A stretch of DNA of 37,695 nt from IMG/VR virus record IMGVR_UViG_3300035224_000252, positions 1 through 37,695 of that record; one strand, 5' to 3'. The DNA comes from a virus. A model generated the notes under the pieces. It searched no databases. It was not told the DNA's origin and saw only the letters and a program-made list of their open reading frames with translations. How positions within the stretch are numbered: the stretch's first letter is position 1; every line of letters begins with the position of its first letter. Of the stretch, positions 8,718-16,912 are shown piece by piece. The position numbers and the translations under genes were made by a program.

Positions 8718-9118
8718 TAGTGTATAGTCTCCAGTGTAACTTCTTCGTATATTAAAGTAATTTCGTCCTCTAATACAATCAGTAGTCTGTTATTTTTTAT
8801 AGATTCTAAATCCACAGGACAGTGCAAGGGATCTAGCGTGGTTTTACCGCTAACTAGGTAATCACTATAGTTTCTGAGCGATGCCAGAGCATAGTAAACA
8901 CAGAGTTCTCGGGGTGTGTACTTATAAGAATTGTAAAGAACAAACTCAGGATGAAGCAAAAAGCTAGTCCCCGAGAAGTTGAGCTTAGAGTATTTATATA
9001 TGTAATCGTATTTATTTCGTGGTATCTGCTTTTTTATAAGCATTTCCATTATTAAATTACACAGGGAAACATTTCCACCCGCTTCGTTAAAAACCTTTTT
9101 CCAATCAAATAAGAGCAT
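8717..9118 (-). CDS. Conserved hypothetical protein in the replication operon
   Basis: 133 residues, not recognised. Rich in Tyr and Leu (NKYDYIYKYSKLNFSGTSFLL, YNSYKYTPRELCVYYALASL). The TPRELCVYYALASL segment looks like an amphipathic helix, and no catalytic motif or membrane segment is evident. The first ATG (9118) lies only one base downstream of a perfect TATAAT (see promoter 9120-9148), and no Shine-Dalgarno precedes it. If that promoter is used, transcription starts inside this ORF. Translation would then begin near Met24 or Met26 (about 9049 or 9043), or the full-length product comes only from read-through mRNA. Confidence 0.6.
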   Translation of the reverse strand: MLLFDWKKVFNEAGGNVSLCNLIMEMLIKKQIPRNKYDYIYKYSKLNFSGTSFLLHPEFVLYNSYKYTPRELCVYYALASLRNYSDYLVSGKTTLDPLHCPVDLESIKNNRLLIVLEDEITLIYEEVTLETIH

Positions 9119-9119
9119 T

Positions 9120-9148
9120 ATTATACTTTAAATTTACCATATTGTCAA
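9120..9148 (-). promoter_or_regulatory. Sigma70 promoter P1
   Basis: TTGACA (9143-9148), 17-nt spacer, TATAAT (9120-9125), preceded by AATAATTC. Fills the 41-nt gap between the helicase stop and the next gene, whose ATG abuts the -10. Likely gives internal initiation for the SSB and SbcCD genes. Confidence 0.85.
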
Positions 9149-9159
9149 GAATTATTTTT

Positions 9160-10443
9160 CTAAAGGTACTTCATTTCCCAGCCCTGCTTCATATAGAACC
9201 CGACACGATTTGTAGCTTGTTTTCGAGCTGTATTTCCTTTCAGGTGTATATCAACTATAACTGGGTTTATCTTACCTTCTTTTTTGCGAATCACTCGACC
9301 TATTAACTGTGTCAGTAGTGGTTCATTGTTTACAGGTGTTGCAAGTATCAAACAACTTAGTGTATCTACTGAGATACCTTCTGAGAAAATTGCTTGGGTT
9401 CCATACAATACATTCTTGTCTCCTGTAAGTATTTCTTCTACTAGTGTTTCTCTATCTTCGTGCATCACGTCACCTGTGACACATATTGCTTTGTCTCCGG
9501 TTAGCTCCGCACAGGCTTTAAGAAAACTAACTCTATCACTTACTACTAAAACCTTATGCCCTTTTGCAGCGTAGGCTGCAGCAAGCATAGATATAGTATG
9601 TCTGTACTCTTCGTTATTAGCTAACTTTGTTACTCTATTTGCCCAAGGTGTTTTGTTACCATCCATAAATCTAATTTCAGATTTCACTAAATGTACAGAA
9701 GGAGTCATATAGTTTTCCTTCGGGGGCTTGAATAGTTTATTTCCAAAGTAATCTCTAAACACAACGTGCTTGCCGTCTTTTCTTTCTATCGTTCCTGATA
9801 AGCCTATCTTATATCTACAGTAATTCGTATCTAATATCTTAGAAAATGTCGGACTGCTAACATGATGCATCTCATCTAGTATTACAGTGCCGAACTCTTT
9901 ACGAATTTTAGAGACATTTCGGTATAAAGTCTGAGTATTCCCTATCACGATAGGAGCATCAAGTTCAAATCTTCCACTGCCTATGATACCTGCGTCAATC
10001 CCAAATACTTTCTTTACTTCTTTTGCCCACTGATTACGCAGAGGGACAGTGTGAGTAACCACAAGTGTTTTTTGACCTAATTTGCCTGCTATTGCGAGAC
10101 CTGTAAAAGTCTTTCCCCAACTGACCCAAGCGTTAATTATGGAGTTATCTTCGAGTTCATCATAAACCTTCTGTTGGCTTTCTCGTAACTCAAACTTGAA
10201 GTCTGGAAAGGTGATAGGCTTTACAACACGCTTATCGACTATTTCATAATGCTCTGGTATCAAATCCATTCTTCCAATAGGTAATGTAACCAAGCCGTTA
10301 CGAATAATTCCCATATTCTTAATTACTTGAGGTGGATCAAGAGGATTGTACGAAGGTATTGTATAAGTAAGCTCTCTGTCAATACTCTCCTGTAATTCAG
10401 GAGTGCAATCCATGTAAATCCTATGACTTATAACCGCCTTCAC
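9160..10443 (-). CDS. SF2 DNA helicase (T5 D10 / UvsW-like)
   Basis: 427 residues. Helicase for branch migration or replication-fork restart. An N-terminal accessory domain (about 1-80) precedes the two RecA-like domains. Motif I is VSWGKT (107-112), motif II DEMH (190-193), motif III SGT (216-218) followed by IERKDG, and motif VI QLIGRVIRK (379-387). The order fits the UvsW/RadD-type SF2 helicases and T5 D10. Motif I is unusual: Trp replaces the usual small residue of GxGKT, while the catalytic GKT is kept. It overlaps the PhoH-like gene by 4 nt. Confidence 0.92.
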   Translation of the reverse strand: MKAVISHRIYMDCTPELQESIDRELTYTIPSYNPLDPPQVIKNMGIIRNGLVTLPIGRMDLIPEHYEIVDKRVVKPITFPDFKFELRESQQKVYDELEDNSIINAWVSWGKTFTGLAIAGKLGQKTLVVTHTVPLRNQWAKEVKKVFGIDAGIIGSGRFELDAPIVIGNTQTLYRNVSKIRKEFGTVILDEMHHVSSPTFSKILDTNYCRYKIGLSGTIERKDGKHVVFRDYFGNKLFKPPKENYMTPSVHLVKSEIRFMDGNKTPWANRVTKLANNEEYRHTISMLAAAYAAKGHKVLVVSDRVSFLKACAELTGDKAICVTGDVMHEDRETLVEEILTGDKNVLYGTQAIFSEGISVDTLSCLILATPVNNEPLLTQLIGRVIRKKEGKINPVIVDIHLKGNTARKQATNRVGFYMKQGWEMKYL

Positions 10444-11099
10444 AGATCAAGTTCATTTTTTGCAATAATGTAAGATTTAACAAACTCAGAGCGTACAATA
10501 TCCTCAACCTGAAACTCTATAAGATCAAACAATCCCATACGCTCCAATACTTGTATAAAATTTTGCAGCCCATTATCCTTTAAATCTGCTTGTCGAAAGT
10601 CTCCGCAGAATATAACTCTACAGTTCTCACCCATTCGGGTAATAATAGAATCTAATTCATGAAAAGACATATTTTGACATTCATCAATGAGGATAATAGC
10701 ATCACGAAGTGTAATACCTCTAATAAAAGAGGTTGTCATAAAATGAACTAAGCCTTTTTGCTTCAGTATATCATAGGCATCCCCTCTACTAAAAAGGTCT
10801 ATAGCAATATCTTTATAAGGCTCTTCGTATACTGCGGCTTTTTCTTTTTCAGTACCTGGTAAAAATCCCATATCACGAGTAGGAACAGCACTGCGGATAA
10901 TAACAAACTGACTCGCTAATTGCTTTATCATATCATCATACGCTAGATATGATGATATAAATGTTTTTCCTGTGCCCGCCAACCCATGCAACACTAAATG
11001 TTGTGAAGATTCAAAGGCTTTTAGTTGGTTTCGTGTCAAAGGTTCTATCTCTCGTAGTTCTAAACTAGCACCTGCTAAGGTTTTCTTTCTTTTAGCCAT
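10440..11099 (-). CDS. phoH: PhoH-like ATPase
   Basis: 219 residues. P-loop ATPase of the PhoH family, common in marine phages; the biochemical role is unsettled (RNA helicase or nuclease-associated ATPase suggested for relatives). Walker A GLAGTGKT (39-46), a conserved RxxVPTRDMGFLPG block (69-82), Walker B ILIDECQN (136-143) and sensor FCGDFRQAD (164-172). Complete and of normal length for the short phage form. Placed between the polymerase and helicase genes, it probably acts in replication or RNA processing. Confidence 0.93.
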   Translation of the reverse strand: MAKRKKTLAGASLELREIEPLTRNQLKAFESSQHLVLHGLAGTGKTFISSYLAYDDMIKQLASQFVIIRSAVPTRDMGFLPGTEKEKAAVYEEPYKDIAIDLFSRGDAYDILKQKGLVHFMTTSFIRGITLRDAIILIDECQNMSFHELDSIITRMGENCRVIFCGDFRQADLKDNGLQNFIQVLERMGLFDLIEFQVEDIVRSEFVKSYIIAKNELDL

Positions 11100-11101
11100 A
11101 A

Positions 11102-11596
11102 TTATACTTTTTTTCTCGTATCCTTGAGTTTCGTCTCTGAGAACTCATATAACATCCACGGAAGTCCGTTTAGATGTAAAATCCCTGCCCAGTCATATCC
11201 GACTGTCGGAGGGCGTGGAGCAGTAAAAGAAGCATTATACCCTTTTACGCATATAAGTACAGCAGTTTCTTTTAGCTGTACTTTTTTAATTTTTAGATAG
11301 TGTAACTTTGCAAACTTAGTTTTTTCGTAGATAAAAGGCATACCTTTATTATCTATAAAATACCTTGTGCTTTGCTTCAATAGCCCGTTATGCGATACAA
11401 CCATGTACTTTAATAAAAAAAGATTTTTATATGCTGTTTGTACTCGACGAGCACCTAACGTATTGCCAGATTGATTTTTATCATCCAAAATCTTATCATC
11501 TAAAAATAATATACCATCTATAGCTGACCAATTACTTGAGTTTAATAAAAAAACTGGAAATTGAACTTTATTTACAGTTTTGTAGGTTATAATCAT
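11102..11596 (-). CDS. Hypothetical protein between polymerase and PhoH genes
   Basis: 164 residues, not recognised. Mostly beta-rich and basic (KLHYLKIKKVQLKETAVLICVKGYNASF), with a C-terminal GYDWAGILHLNGLPWMLYEF segment. No metal-binding cluster, P-loop, signal peptide or membrane helix. Its ATG overlaps the polymerase stop by one base (TAATG) and its stop lies 2 nt before the PhoH ATG, so it is translated as part of the replication operon. Function unknown; a polymerase accessory factor is only a contextual guess. Confidence 0.65.
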   Translation of the reverse strand: MIITYKTVNKVQFPVFLLNSSNWSAIDGILFLDDKILDDKNQSGNTLGARRVQTAYKNLFLLKYMVVSHNGLLKQSTRYFIDNKGMPFIYEKTKFAKLHYLKIKKVQLKETAVLICVKGYNASFTAPRPPTVGYDWAGILHLNGLPWMLYEFSETKLKDTRKKV

Positions 11597-13866
11597 TATT
11601 CTCCGTAAATTTTTTCAAACTTACCTCCTGAATAATCCTCATGAATAATCTCAAAGTCACACCCTACAGGAACCCCCGGAATTGAAAGACCTCTGTCTAA
11701 CTGTACAAATTTTGTTAATTGATTCATATATTCATCAATTTCATCATCTGGAACTTCTGCTAAAATTGAGTCATGTACAAGAGCAAAGATTCTTGCTTTT
11801 TTACTGTTAGCCTTTATCCAACTGCCCATATCTATTGCGCCTAATAGGTTAATATCAGAAGCAGCAGACTGCACCAAAAAATTAAGACCAGACCTAATGC
11901 TATGGCTCTGGATGCCTTTGTCTGTCGATGCGACATTTGGTAATCTCCTTTTTCTACCGAAGTAGCTATAAATAAATCCATTTTGTTGGATAAATTTCTG
12001 ATTGTTTTCAATCCAGTGCTTCAGCATAAAAAACTCTTCAAAGTAGTCATTAATAACTTCTTGAGCTTCATTCCTACTAAAAGGTTTGCCGCTGTCTTTT
12101 GTAACCTGCTCACTAATTTTGTTAGCACCCGCACCATACATGATGCCAAAAGTTACCGCTTTAGCGGCTTGTCTTTGCATTTTATATAAGTCTGCTACTT
12201 CATCCGCTTCACAAGGCAGTTTAAATACTTTCTTAGCGATCTGTGAATGAAAATTACCTCCTGCTCGGAATACCTCAATCAATGCTTTATCCTTGGCCAA
12301 AATTGCTGCAACATATACTTCTGCTGTTGTTAAATCCATTGCAACTATTTTATGTCCCGGGGCAGCTTTGATGCAACCTTTTACAATAGGGTTATCCCTA
12401 GGAAGTTGCTGCATATTAAGTTTACCGCTAGAACTAAGCCTGCCACTAGTAGTACTATGGAGGTTGAAACCTGTACGTAGTCTACTATCTCTATCCAACT
12501 GCGGCAGGATTTTGTCCAAATAAGTATTTTTAATTTTAGATTTTTGTCTAATTGCAAGGATGAGACCGGGTACTTCAGACTGTGCGGAAAGTTCTTGAAG
12601 GACTTCTGCATCTGTTGAATTCGCTCCCGTACCAGTCTTTTTTCCAGTAGGATTGAGACCCAAGAAGTCGAAAAGTAAAGAGCGCAACTGCACAGTACTA
12701 TTAGGATTAAAATCTTTTCCATTCTTTTTCTCGAACTTACTAATTGCAGAGTTTTTGTTAAGCTCTGTGATCGCTTCGTCAATCTCATTCTGCATCAATG
12801 CTTGGGATTTTACTAGCCTATCTACGTCGAAAGGAACCCCGTTATCTTGAATATCTGTTAAAAATCGACACCCAGGAATAAGAATATTATCATATACCTT
12901 GGCAAGTCGTTTATTTTGTTTAATCTTTACAAACTTTTCGTAAAGTAAAAAAGTCACTACGGCATCTAGCGAAGCGTAGTCTTTCATTAGTGCAAAAGGT
13001 ATTGCATCCCAGCTAAACTCATTTTTAAGGATTCTATGTTCTTTTCTGTACTGGTCGATCCAATCATACATACCTTTTTCATAATCACCATAGCTTGTAT
13101 ACTTCATAGCTAACTGTTTGAGTCCGTGAGTGCCGGGGTTCTCATCAATTAAGTAATGTAGAAGCATTGTATCCTCAAACCGAGGAAACTTAAAGTTAAA
13201 ATGATACTCAAAGAAGGCTAAGTCGAATTTTGCATTGTGAAAAATAACTACTTTTTCGTTAAATAGCTGCTGCAATAACTGTTCTGTTATTTCGTCAAAG
13301 CACTCTGTGTCAATATATACACCATAATCTCGTTCATAGCTAATAGAGCATCCCAGCATGTGCCCATCTCGGGGCCACAGTGCTGTAGTTTCTGAGTCAA
13401 GAGCGATATATGGGGTATCGGATGCAAGAGCTCCTCTAAGCCAGCTATTCGCAGTTTCTGTGTCTTGTATGCCAATAGCCTGCTCTGGGCGTATTATTAC
13501 ATCTTCTTTATTATCGGTAATATACTCAACAATAGATTTCATACTAGCGTCCCAGGTGCTCTGTGCCTCTGGCTTAAAAGCTAGCATAGCTGGATTAATA
13601 ATAGGAAGAAACTTCTTCTCTACTAATTTTCCAGAATATTCTGTAATAGAGTTGATAGGAGTAAAATATTTCAATGCATCACTACCTACTAGAATAACCC
13701 AGTCGTAGTTATCCGTATTAATTTCTATATCTACATCTCGTTTTAATACTTTTTTTAGATGAGGGTCTGAACATAATTGATACTGGTCAAACTCAAACAT
13801 ATCGTCAAAAGCATTTTTAAAATTGGTTTTACTTGGTTTAGTTTCTACTAATGCAACTTTAGGCAT
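11596..13866 (-). CDS. Family A DNA polymerase with 3'-5' exonuclease
   Basis: 756 residues; the replicative polymerase, T5 D9-like. Residues 1-120 look like a degenerate uracil-DNA-glycosylase-type fold (WVILVGSDALKYF ... PIINPAMLAFKP); this is inference. Proofreading domain: Exo I DSET (157-160), Exo II FHNAKFD (209-215), Exo III YASLD (297-301). Polymerase domain: motif A with D511 and E516 but reading MDLTTAEVY instead of DYSQIELR, motif B RQAAKAVTFGIMYG (565-578), motif C HDS (698-700). F573 corresponds to E. coli Pol I Phe762, the position whose identity varies between phage groups. All catalytic residues are present. It overlaps the primase gene by 8 nt. Confidence 0.96.
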   Translation of the reverse strand: MPKVALVETKPSKTNFKNAFDDMFEFDQYQLCSDPHLKKVLKRDVDIEINTDNYDWVILVGSDALKYFTPINSITEYSGKLVEKKFLPIINPAMLAFKPEAQSTWDASMKSIVEYITDNKEDVIIRPEQAIGIQDTETANSWLRGALASDTPYIALDSETTALWPRDGHMLGCSISYERDYGVYIDTECFDEITEQLLQQLFNEKVVIFHNAKFDLAFFEYHFNFKFPRFEDTMLLHYLIDENPGTHGLKQLAMKYTSYGDYEKGMYDWIDQYRKEHRILKNEFSWDAIPFALMKDYASLDAVVTFLLYEKFVKIKQNKRLAKVYDNILIPGCRFLTDIQDNGVPFDVDRLVKSQALMQNEIDEAITELNKNSAISKFEKKNGKDFNPNSTVQLRSLLFDFLGLNPTGKKTGTGANSTDAEVLQELSAQSEVPGLILAIRQKSKIKNTYLDKILPQLDRDSRLRTGFNLHSTTSGRLSSSGKLNMQQLPRDNPIVKGCIKAAPGHKIVAMDLTTAEVYVAAILAKDKALIEVFRAGGNFHSQIAKKVFKLPCEADEVADLYKMQRQAAKAVTFGIMYGAGANKISEQVTKDSGKPFSRNEAQEVINDYFEEFFMLKHWIENNQKFIQQNGFIYSYFGRKRRLPNVASTDKGIQSHSIRSGLNFLVQSAASDINLLGAIDMGSWIKANSKKARIFALVHDSILAEVPDDEIDEYMNQLTKFVQLDRGLSIPGVPVGCDFEIIHEDYSGGKFEKIYGE

Positions 13867-14686
13867 ATAATTTTCTCTTTAGTTTTAGTACTGTTGGCTC
13901 GGTTAAACCCCCTGGGTCACCGCTTTTGAGACATATGTTTCTGGCAATTATTCCTACTCTTTCACACATATCTTTTACAACTACAGCGGCATCTTGCCCT
14001 GCTGTATCTCCATCAAAAAATATGTCTACACATTGAATACCTTGAATAGACAACATCTTTAATTTATCTTCATTTATATTCTTTGTTCCAAAACAACAAA
14101 CTGCATTATCCAGCCCTTTATCATGCAGGTTTACCATATCAAATATGCCTTCTACTAATATTATAGAACTCTGTATAGGAGTTACTACAGGATATAAAGG
14201 CATCCTTGCACCCGCAGGCGAGATCATATATTTAGGCGTACCTCCTGTAGTATGGCGACCATTAAATGCCGCTATCTTACCTGAGATATTTCGTACAGGA
14301 AAAACAATTCTTCCAATATAATCTGAATCATGGTGTTGAAACGCTTCAAATTTTTTGTAGGTCTCTGGTTTAATACCTCGCCAGTCCCCTGTGTAAGGCA
14401 CACTACCTTGGGGAAACACCAAACCTATACTTTCCGAACGCTTCTCGTTAATTATTTTTTTAAGAAGCTCTCTTCGTACTTGTAGATGGTTTGGCGTTTC
14501 CCCAAAGTGGGTGAATACACTCCCTTTAAAGCCGCAAGAAAAACATTGAAAAATACCTGTAATGCGATCTATACGCATACTCGGATTACGATCTTCGTGC
14601 TCAGGACTTAAACATCTTACAAGACAGTCTCCGCCCTTCGGTATATAGTATATATCCCTAGAATTTAATAATTCTTCTACTGTCAC
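13859..14686 (-). CDS. DNA primase (T5 D7-like), zinc and Toprim domains
   Basis: 275 residues. Makes RNA primers for lagging-strand synthesis. N-terminal zinc-binding module with C25, H30, C48 and C51 (CHC2-type), a middle RNA-polymerase-like segment (GRIVFPVRNISGKIAAFNGRH), then a Toprim fold with the acidic motif VEG (177-179) and DGDTAG (224-229). It lacks the C-terminal helicase-binding extension of bacterial DnaG; the helicase is encoded separately at 14754-16094. The start at 14686 lies about 24 nt after the predicted start of promoter P2. Confidence 0.93.
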   Translation of the reverse strand: MTVEELLNSRDIYYIPKGGDCLVRCLSPEHEDRNPSMRIDRITGIFQCFSCGFKGSVFTHFGETPNHLQVRRELLKKIINEKRSESIGLVFPQGSVPYTGDWRGIKPETYKKFEAFQHHDSDYIGRIVFPVRNISGKIAAFNGRHTTGGTPKYMISPAGARMPLYPVVTPIQSSIILVEGIFDMVNLHDKGLDNAVCCFGTKNINEDKLKMLSIQGIQCVDIFFDGDTAGQDAAVVVKDMCERVGIIARNICLKSGDPGGLTEPTVLKLKRKLYA

Positions 14687-14716
14687 ACGCTTATTCCTTA
14701 TCGTAATTAATGTAAT

Positions 14717-14745
14717 ATTATACGGGATTTAACCTAAGAAAGCAA
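14717..14745 (-). promoter_or_regulatory. Sigma70 promoter P2 (weak -35)
   Basis: AATAGTTC then TTGCTT (14740-14745), 17-nt spacer, TATAAT (14717-14722). The upstream element matches the phage family exactly but the -35 departs from TTGACA. Drives primase and polymerase; leader about 24 nt. Confidence 0.75.
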
Positions 14746-14753
14746 GAACTATT

Positions 14754-16094
14754 TTAAAGATCGTTTATATCTTCGCCCGTTTTATGTGAGGCTTCTTCTT
14801 TCTCTTTCGGAGTTAATGCTGTGTCAGGGCCAATCTTTAAACTATCCCAGTCTACTACTGAGCTGAAAGATTTCATAGAAGCTGAACGCATTTTAACGCA
14901 AGTAAACGTCATGCAAGCATCTTCGTGGCTCCAAGTTTCCAAAGTATATGCCGCATCTGCCGCATCGAGAATACCTTTAGCAAACCTTGCCTCGCCTGTA
15001 GCATCTGTTTGATAGGGAGAAATAACGGTACAATCATATTCTTGTGCCATTGATTTCAAAGCTTTACTTACTTCAATTTGTTCTGTCCAGTCATATTGCT
15101 TGCCTGGAACAGAGGATCGTTTAACTTGATTGATATAATCTACTATGATAACTCCAATATTCAAAGGCTTGACTTTTTTATCAAGCTCGGCTCGAATTTT
15201 AGAGAGGCTAAGAGAAGGGTCATACACAACATCCAACTGATTAGTCGGGAGGAGCTCTCCAGTTCTTAGTTTAGCATGAAACTTATCAAAATCACGGTGG
15301 TTTTTATATTCAGTTAAACGATCTTGTCCAAAAACAAAACGATTTGCCCACCACGTAGCAACACTTTCCCACTCAGTTACACTAAGATTCTTAGTACGCA
15401 AGCGTGAAAAAGGAATTTCTGTGGCAATAGAACAACATCGCTGAAGTATAGAGCGGCTATCCATCTCAATAGTGAAATAGATAGCCGACTTACCTAAAGC
15501 GTGTACGTTATTTGCGATATTAGCACATATAACAGACTTACCTGAACCTCTTTTACCGCCAATCATTACTAAGTCTCTAGGAGAGAATTGTATTTCTTGA
15601 TCGTACTCATCATTGAGTCCAAGAGGCACATATTTTGCTAAATCTTCTTCTGGCTCAAACAGGTCTATACGTTGCATACTTTCCTGTGGATCTTCGAGAT
15701 CAACCTTATCTTCAATGTCCATGACAATTTGATGTAAGTGTTGTACTGACTCTTGTGCATCCTCAAATGCTACAGAGTTTTCTACATAGTCCTCTAGCGA
15801 GTCCAGAATTTCTTTTTGAGTATATTCGTTTTTAAGGTACTGTAAAAGCATATCGGGGTCAGCATCGACCTCAACAGCTTCAATCGCGAAAAGCTTTTCA
15901 CGAGTAGCTGAATCACGAATTTCATACTGTAAATCTTCTATAGAGGGCATCGTATGAAATGTTTCGCAATGTTTATCAATAATCTTATGTAGACTATGAT
16001 ACTCTGCTGGCAAATAATGCTTGTGCGTAATACTCCAGGTCTGAAAGTCCTGCAATGTTAGCACTTGCTTTATTAGCGCACTAGCGATATTCAA
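14754..16094 (-). CDS. Replicative DnaB-family helicase (T5 D6-like)
   Basis: 446 residues. Hexameric 5'-3' helicase. The N-terminal 150 residues are helical with a long acidic linker (QYLKNEYTQKEILDSLEDY ... DIEDKVDLED). The RecA-like domain has Walker A GGKRGSGKS (179-187), Walker B VIIVDYINQV (315-324) and the H4-like ISPYQTDATGEAR (358-370) that contacts DNA. The acidic C-terminal tail (KEKEEASHKTGEDIN) may bind partners. It lies just upstream of the primase in transcription order. No promoter is visible at its start, so it depends on read-through past the hairpins at 16124-16174. Confidence 0.93.
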   Translation of the reverse strand: MNIASALIKQVLTLQDFQTWSITHKHYLPAEYHSLHKIIDKHCETFHTMPSIEDLQYEIRDSATREKLFAIEAVEVDADPDMLLQYLKNEYTQKEILDSLEDYVENSVAFEDAQESVQHLHQIVMDIEDKVDLEDPQESMQRIDLFEPEEDLAKYVPLGLNDEYDQEIQFSPRDLVMIGGKRGSGKSVICANIANNVHALGKSAIYFTIEMDSRSILQRCCSIATEIPFSRLRTKNLSVTEWESVATWWANRFVFGQDRLTEYKNHRDFDKFHAKLRTGELLPTNQLDVVYDPSLSLSKIRAELDKKVKPLNIGVIIVDYINQVKRSSVPGKQYDWTEQIEVSKALKSMAQEYDCTVISPYQTDATGEARFAKGILDAADAAYTLETWSHEDACMTFTCVKMRSASMKSFSSVVDWDSLKIGPDTALTPKEKEEASHKTGEDINDL

Positions 16095-16123
16095 TGAGAT
16101 TCTCCCGAAATCATATAAAAGAC

Positions 16124-16153
16124 GAGCAGACTCCGAAGAGTCTGCTCTTTTTT
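16124..16153. terminator. Strong hairpin, UUCG loop on the leftward strand
   Basis: GAGCAGACTC, loop CGAA, GAGTCTGCTC, then TTTTTT: a perfect 10-bp stem. Read leftward the loop is TTCG and only a poor T-tract (GTCTTTTAT) follows, so it is a partial terminator or mRNA stabiliser between the D5-like and helicase genes. Read rightward it is a canonical terminator that would block antisense transcription. Confidence 0.75.
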
Positions 16154-16155
16154 GA

Positions 16156-16174
16156 GACTAAGTTAAACTTAGTC
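16156..16174. promoter_or_regulatory. 19-nt perfect palindrome, possible operator
   Basis: GACTAAGTT-A-AACTTAGTC, two 9-nt arms around one base, 8 nt beyond the D5-like stop. It could form a second hairpin before the UUCG one, or be a dimeric protein-binding site. The adjacent gene encodes a multi-HTH DNA-binding protein, so autoregulation is possible but unproven. Confidence 0.5.
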
Positions 16175-16182
16175 GAGAAAGA

Positions 16183-16908
16183 TTAAGCGGATGCTTTTTC
16201 TTTCTTAGACGCTCCGTCATAGTCTGCGGCTGAAATGCCACGACGAGTCAGCATAGTCTTGACACCGCGAGCAGTTTTACCGATTGCCTCAGCAATCGCT
16301 TCTACTGTCAAACTACCAATGTCAGAGATTGAAGCCAAAGGGTCTACCTTAGAAGAACCTTTAGTAGTCTCTTGACGAGGGATAGCATCAATGTCCCCTG
16401 AACGAAGAAGGCTAAGAGCCTTGCCACGAATAGAGTTTACAGAACGATCTAGTGAAGCTGCGATAGCCTCAACGAAAGCACCTTCTTGTACCATAGATAC
16501 AAAGACCTCTTCTTCAGCAGGGGTGTACGTGCGTACAGCTTCTACTTTAGGAGCAGGTTTAACGTGGCTAGTAAGTTCCATAGAGAGGATTTTGCCCTGA
16601 ATTGACTTAGGAGAGAAAACACCATCTTCGAAAAGACCTGCAATTTCAGCATAAGTGTATTCACCACTGTTGTCTTGGACAAAAGCTTCAAGGGTGGCTT
16701 CTTGTGCGTCAGAGAAAGCTCGGACAGCATTTGCAGAGGCCAGTTCAACATCGTGGCCCATCTTTCGCAGCTTGCTAGAGATAGAACGAGTTGAGGTTTC
16801 AAGCACATCAGCAGCTTCTGCTACAGTTGCTTGAGATACGGGGCTTTCGCCACCGACAAATTCGGTTAACTGAGCAGTACGCTCGTCAGTCCATTTTGGT
16901 AAAGCCAT
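16183..16908 (-). CDS. Multi-HTH DNA-binding protein (T5 D5-like)
   Basis: 241 residues. Four repeated helix-turn-helix/Myb-like units: about 5-52 (ending RSISSKLRKMG), 66-112 (KSIQGKILSM), 128-170 (NSIRGKALSLL) and 199-224 (RGVKTMLTRRG). Lysine-rich C-terminus. Size, repeat character and position between the DnaB-type helicase and ligase genes match T5 D5, an abundant double-stranded-DNA-binding protein needed for late transcription and replication. The ATG at 16908 is chosen because GGAG lies 9 nt upstream; the longer frame would need a TTG overlapping that site. Paralogues lie at 19425, 35096 and 36891, and a relative at 26233. Confidence 0.8.
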   Translation of the reverse strand: MALPKWTDERTAQLTEFVGGESPVSQATVAEAADVLETSTRSISSKLRKMGHDVELASANAVRAFSDAQEATLEAFVQDNSGEYTYAEIAGLFEDGVFSPKSIQGKILSMELTSHVKPAPKVEAVRTYTPAEEEVFVSMVQEGAFVEAIAASLDRSVNSIRGKALSLLRSGDIDAIPRQETTKGSSKVDPLASISDIGSLTVEAIAEAIGKTARGVKTMLTRRGISAADYDGASKKEKASA

Positions 16909-16912
16909 TTTA

